Source: Gillisella taibaishanensis (GTDB lineage: Bacteria > Pseudomonadota > Alphaproteobacteria > Rhizobiales > Rhizobiaceae). Taken from it: DNA of 64,000 bases. The notes below the pieces were generated by a model. It ran no database searches, was not told the origin of the DNA, and worked only from the letters and a program-made list of their open reading frames with translations. The stretch covers positions 248,001 through 312,000 of the forward strand of contig NZ_MKIN01000027.1 in the NCBI RefSeq assembly GCF_001938985.1. Reading direction: 5' to 3'. Numbering within the stretch: position 1 is the first letter of the stretch; each line of letters starts with the position of its first letter. The translations under genes and the position numbers were made by a program. Of this stretch, positions 62,779 through 64,000 are shown piece after piece.

Positions 62779-63891
62779 ATGTCCACGTTTTCGCGGTTTA
62801 CGCCGCTCGCCTGCAGTCTTCCCGCAATCGTTCCCTTTGTCGGTCCAGAAGCGATCGAGCGTCAGCGTGGTCTGCCCATCCGGGCTCGCATCGGCGCGAA
62901 TGAGAGTGGTTTTGGTCCCTCCCCTAGAGTGGTCTCCGCTCTGGCTGCTGCCTCGCAAGACATCTGGAAATATAGCGACCCTGAGAATTTCGGGATCAGG
63001 ACGGCGCTGGCTGCGCACCACGGTCTAAAGCCCGAGCAGTTCGCCATTGGCGAAGGCATCGACGCCTTGCTTGGGTTGATCGTGCGCCTGGTGATCGAGC
63101 CAGGCCTACCGGTCGTCACCTCACTCGGCGGCTATCCGACATTCAATTTTCACGTCAACGGTTTCGGCGGGCGACTGGTTACCGTTCCCTATGTCAACGA
63201 TCGTGAAGATCTCGAAGGCTTGCTTGCCGCCGTCAAACGGGAAGATGCACCGCTTGCCTATCTCGCCAATCCCGACAATCCAATGGGAAGCTGGCATACG
63301 GCTGAGGATGTCATCGCCTTTGCGCGGGCCCTGCCTGATACCTGCCTGCTGATCCTGGATGAGGCCTATGGCGAAACCGCCCCGGCTGGGGTCATTCCAC
63401 CGGCGGATGCGCTGATCGACCTGCCAAATGTGCTGCGGATGCGCACCTTTTCCAAGGCCTATGGTCTGGCTGGCGCCCGGGTCGGCTATGCGATCGGCAC
63501 GCCCGGCACCATCTCGGCCTTTGACAAGATCCGCAATCATTTCGGCATGGCGCGCTCTTCGGTCGTGGGGGCTCTCGCAGCACTTGAGGATAAGAACTAT
63601 CTGACCGAGGTCGTCGCCAAAATCGCAGATGCCCGTGCCCGCATTGCAGCCATCGCCGAAAATAACGGTTTGAAGCCGCTGCCTTCAGCCACCAATTTTG
63701 TCGCTGTGGATTGCGGCCGCGACGCCACCTTCGCACGGGCGGTGGTCGATGGACTGATGCAGCACGGCGTTTTCATCCGCATGCCGGGCGTCGCGCCGCT
63801 CAATCGCTGCATTCGCATCAGCGCAGGGCTGCCTGCCGATCTCGACCTTCTGGAACAGGCTTTGCCGCAAGTGCTGAAGGGCCTGCGTTAA
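62779..63891 (+). CDS. Pyridoxal-phosphate aminotransferase, HisC-like
   Basis: A 370-residue fold-type I aminotransferase. The cofactor Lys is in RTFSKAYGLAGARVGY, with upstream ANPDNPMGSW and ILDEAYGE motifs. It resembles histidinol-phosphate/aromatic aminotransferases (COG0079). Rhizobia often carry more than one, so this may act on imidazole-acetol phosphate, phenylpyruvate or a related acid. The start is ATG 62779 after AGGGG. Confidence 0.9.
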   Translation: MSTFSRFTPLACSLPAIVPFVGPEAIERQRGLPIRARIGANESGFGPSPRVVSALAAASQDIWKYSDPENFGIRTALAAHHGLKPEQFAIGEGIDALLGLIVRLVIEPGLPVVTSLGGYPTFNFHVNGFGGRLVTVPYVNDREDLEGLLAAVKREDAPLAYLANPDNPMGSWHTAEDVIAFARALPDTCLLILDEAYGETAPAGVIPPADALIDLPNVLRMRTFSKAYGLAGARVGYAIGTPGTISAFDKIRNHFGMARSSVVGALAALEDKNYLTEVVAKIADARARIAAIAENNGLKPLPSATNFVAVDCGRDATFARAVVDGLMQHGVFIRMPGVAPLNRCIRISAGLPADLDLLEQALPQVLKGLR

Positions 63892-63916
63892 AGCAGAAAA
63901 CCGCCGCACAACAAAA

Positions 63917-63950
63917 GACCGCGCCGGCCTTGTTTCTGCCGGTCGCGGTC
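63917..63950. terminator. Hairpin after the HisC-like gene
   Basis: GACCGCGCCGGC (63917-63928) and GCCGGTCGCGGTC (63938-63950) form a long GC stem with one bulge. AATTTG follows. It probably ends the aminotransferase transcript. Confidence 0.55.
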
Positions 63951-64000
63951 AATTTGTGAGTGAATGGATGAAGGCGGTGGATCAGTGGGAGGTCATCCAT
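63951..64000. other. Unresolved window edge
   Basis: The last 50 bases may contain the 3' end of a minus-strand gene (stop TGA at 63982-63984, preceded by codons for WMTSH) or simply intergenic sequence. Too little is present to decide. Confidence 0.3.

Overview
The window is a stretch of chromosome from an alphaproteobacterium of the family Rhizobiaceae (Agrobacterium/Allorhizobium/Rhizobium group). The evidence is the GC-rich coding sequence, the linked rpoZ-rsh and lepB-rnc-era-recO genes in rhizobial order, the short-form phosphatidylserine decarboxylase next to pssA, tandem RopA-like porins, DUF1127 and DUF3563 mini-proteins, and several intergenic palindromes of the kind scattered through rhizobial chromosomes. 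A secreted GH28 polygalacturonase suggests a plant-associated, possibly pathogenic lineage (Allorhizobium vitis makes one), but this does not prove the species. No rRNA, CRISPR array, insertion sequence, prophage or integrase is visible. The only tRNA is tRNA-Ser(GCT).

Layout. 1-1698: 3' end of purF and an SDR oxidoreductase. 1731-8782 (minus): surface polysaccharide locus, rfbC-rfbB-rfbD-rfbA for dTDP-L-rhamnose followed by two glycosyltransferases. 8963-10612 (minus): polygalacturonase. 10993-17684 (plus): cysS, a VOC protein, then a tightly coupled run vapB-vapC-GFA-GFA-GFA-pip-cimA. 17763-19664: arsenic operon arsR-arsC-ACR3 with an obvious operator. 19886-27572: RarD-like permease, LOG protein (minus), a LysM envelope protein, an Atm1-type ABC exporter, psd and pssA. 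27870-37369: small rhizobial proteins, YedK/HMCES, NUDIX, TIGR02301, YgfZ, HD hydrolase, tyrosine phosphatase, EF-hand protein, a second HD protein, MOSC and MFS proteins. 37884-38302: a candidate cysteine-containing leader peptide and a small gene. 38236-46915 (mostly minus): recO, an inverted AbrB-family membrane protein, era, rnc, lepB, DUF3563, rsh, rpoZ. 47205-56462: NYN protein, globin-coupled chemoreceptor, ada, DUF1127, smpB, dapA, lytic transglycosylase, alpha/beta hydrolase. 56533-64000: tRNA-Ser, two tandem porins, ferredoxin reductase-like flavoprotein, two PilZ proteins and a HisC-like aminotransferase.

Most of the window is ordinary core chromosome, and I see no large new defence or mobile system. 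The signals most worth a second look are: a 32-codon ORF with a near-perfect Shine-Dalgarno ending Cys-Cys-Arg-Met (37884); a 105-nt block of perfect identity between two otherwise diverged porin genes, which looks like gene conversion; the apparent absence of pyrE/acpS between rsh and lepB; three tandem GFA genes translationally coupled behind a VapBC module; a LysM protein with mirror-image internal duplication; and a 15-bp tandem repeat in the rsh leader that stays in frame with rsh.
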